From: CALGLS01 sp047626155
GTDB lineage: Bacteria > Bacteroidota > Bacteroidia > Chitinophagales > Saprospiraceae
Assembly (NCBI GenBank): GCA_047626155.1
Contig: JBLHRR010000217.1
Coordinates: 1-6,731 of the forward strand
DNA length: 6,731 nt
Reading direction: 5' to 3'
The notes below the pieces were generated by a model, which was not told where the DNA came from, searched no databases, and saw nothing but the letters and a program-made list of their open reading frames with translations. A program made the translations under genes and the position numbers. This document shows, piece by piece, positions 5,832-6,731 of this stretch (positions are counted from its first letter, which is position 1; each line of letters begins with the position of its first letter).

Positions 5832-6701
5832 ATGAATCTGAATTTTTCCAAACTTAGCAACACCAGCCTCATCGAACTTCACGCCGTTTTTCTGGATGCC
5901 TTTTCTATTTATGAAATCCCTTTAGGCTTTACGTTGGTTCAATTTACCTACCTTTTGGAACGCAGAGGCTACGACCTCGATTCCTCCTATGGTGCCTTCC
6001 ATGAAGGGAAATTGATCGGCTATGTCATCAACAGTATTGGTATGCGGGATAAACAGTTAAGTGCTTATGACATCAGTACCGGTCTCTTGCGGGAATACCA
6101 CAAAAAAGGAATTGCGCAGCAACTCATGACGTATACTATTGCGGGGCTAAAGGAAAAAGGAATTCAGCAGTATTTTTTAGAAGTGATAAGAACAAACCCG
6201 ACTGCTTTTGCACTATATAAAAGATCGGGCTTTGTAATTCATCGGGACTTGAATTTTTATGTCTTCTCAAAAGAAGCTGTAAGTGAAAAGCTTAACAATA
6301 AAAGTACAACGGTTACTTTTAAAGAAATTAAAACACCGGATTGGGAGATGTTGAGTTCTTTCTGGGATTTTGAACCTACCTGGCAGAATAGCTTGGATTC
6401 GGTTAAAGGGAAGGCGGCTAAGTTTAAAATAATCGGCGCTTTTAAAGGGGAGGATTGTATTGGATATGGAATTATGGAAAGGCATACGGGGGATATTCCG
6501 CAGTTGGCGGTTCATAAGGATCATAGACGAGAAGGGATTGGGACTGTATTGTTGGGGGAGTTGTTTGCTTGTACGGGGGAGGATCGGGTTCGGTTGATAA
6601 ATGTGGAGTCGGGGTGTGAGGCTTTTATGGGTTTTGTGGATTTCCTGGGTTTGACGGATGAGAAGGGGCAGTATGAGATGCGGTGTGGGGTGGATGGTTG
6701 A
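5832..6701 (+). CDS. Tandem-GNAT N-acetyltransferase
   Basis: The 289-residue cytoplasmic protein carries two GNAT folds, which transfer an acetyl group from acetyl-CoA to an amine; the substrate is unknown. N-terminal domain (about 1-145): GKLIGYVINSIG (59-70), the degenerate acetyl-CoA loop REYHKKGIAQQLM (87-99), then FLEVIRTNPTAFALYKRSGF (115-134), the usual motif B ending in 'LY.r.GF'. C-terminal domain (about 160-289): IIGAFKGEDCIGYGI (200-214), QLAVHKDHRREGIGTVLL (224-241) with the R-x-x-G-x-G type loop, then LINVES (255-260), FLGL (271-274) and QYEM (280-283), as in other tandem GNATs. The ATG at 5832 begins the fold. An in-frame TTG at 5766 would add 22 residues read from the palindrome nest and is rejected. 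The leader is A-rich with no clear Shine-Dalgarno site. Base composition shifts strongly along the gene: the last 150 bases are about 45% G and under 10% C. The gene appears monocistronic within the window. Confidence 0.88.
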   Translation: MNLNFSKLSNTSLIELHAVFLDAFSIYEIPLGFTLVQFTYLLERRGYDLDSSYGAFHEGKLIGYVINSIGMRDKQLSAYDISTGLLREYHKKGIAQQLMTYTIAGLKEKGIQQYFLEVIRTNPTAFALYKRSGFVIHRDLNFYVFSKEAVSEKLNNKSTTVTFKEIKTPDWEMLSSFWDFEPTWQNSLDSVKGKAAKFKIIGAFKGEDCIGYGIMERHTGDIPQLAVHKDHRREGIGTVLLGELFACTGEDRVRLINVESGCEAFMGFVDFLGLTDEKGQYEMRCGVDG

Positions 6702-6731
6702 GCTGTCGCCTAGAGTTAAAAGATTACGAGG

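Noticed and set aside
6267..6524. Minus-strand open frame inside the tandem-GNAT gene, and one at 167-586 opposite the adhesin remnant
   Set aside because: Antisense shadows without protein-like features or independent signals.

Overview
The window looks like chromosomal DNA of a Bacteroidota member, most likely from the Saprospiria (Lewinella-like) side of the phylum. Supporting signs are an SprB-repeat surface adhesin, a small secreted protein with a type IX secretion (T9SS) C-terminal sorting domain, a lipoprotein with a charged Bacteroidota-style segment after its lipobox cysteine, a good Bacteroidota -33/-7 promoter, A/T-rich leaders without clear Shine-Dalgarno sites, and a nest of short palindromic repeats. 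The placement below phylum is inference.

Left third (1-1660) is mostly gene debris. A giant-adhesin remnant on + (1 to about 686) enters from the left edge and carries a frameshift and an in-frame stop. It runs tail to tail into a small T9SS-exported protein on - (688-1107). Behind that lies a decayed LytTR-type DNA-binding domain on - (1261-1545) that the sequence shows as short stop-separated segments in one frame. Then comes a promoter (1602-1632).

The middle (1725-5318) holds three intact genes. A lipoprotein amidohydrolase of the YtcJ-like family 3 (+, 1725-3416) ends in a perfect 16-bp stem terminator. Convergent to it is a probable two-gene operon on -: a flavin monoamine oxidase-like enzyme (4266-5318), then 18 bp later an outer-membrane beta-barrel protein (3492-4247). 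No pathway linking these genes can be read from the sequence.

Right third: an N-terminal fragment of a RimJ/RimL-like GNAT acetyltransferase (-, 5335-5508, with a stop at codon 15) sits directly upstream of the amine oxidase. A cluster of REP-like hairpins follows (5645-5795), one pair showing a compensatory stem change. Last is an intact tandem-GNAT acetyltransferase (+, 5832-6701).

I see no CRISPR array, tRNA or rRNA, phage gene, transposase or defence system, and no convincing new multi-gene system. The most notable observations are the palindrome nest, the overlooked pseudogene fragments on the minus strand, and a reversal of coding-strand GC skew (C over G at the 5' end, G over C at the 3' end) in all five intact genes on both strands.
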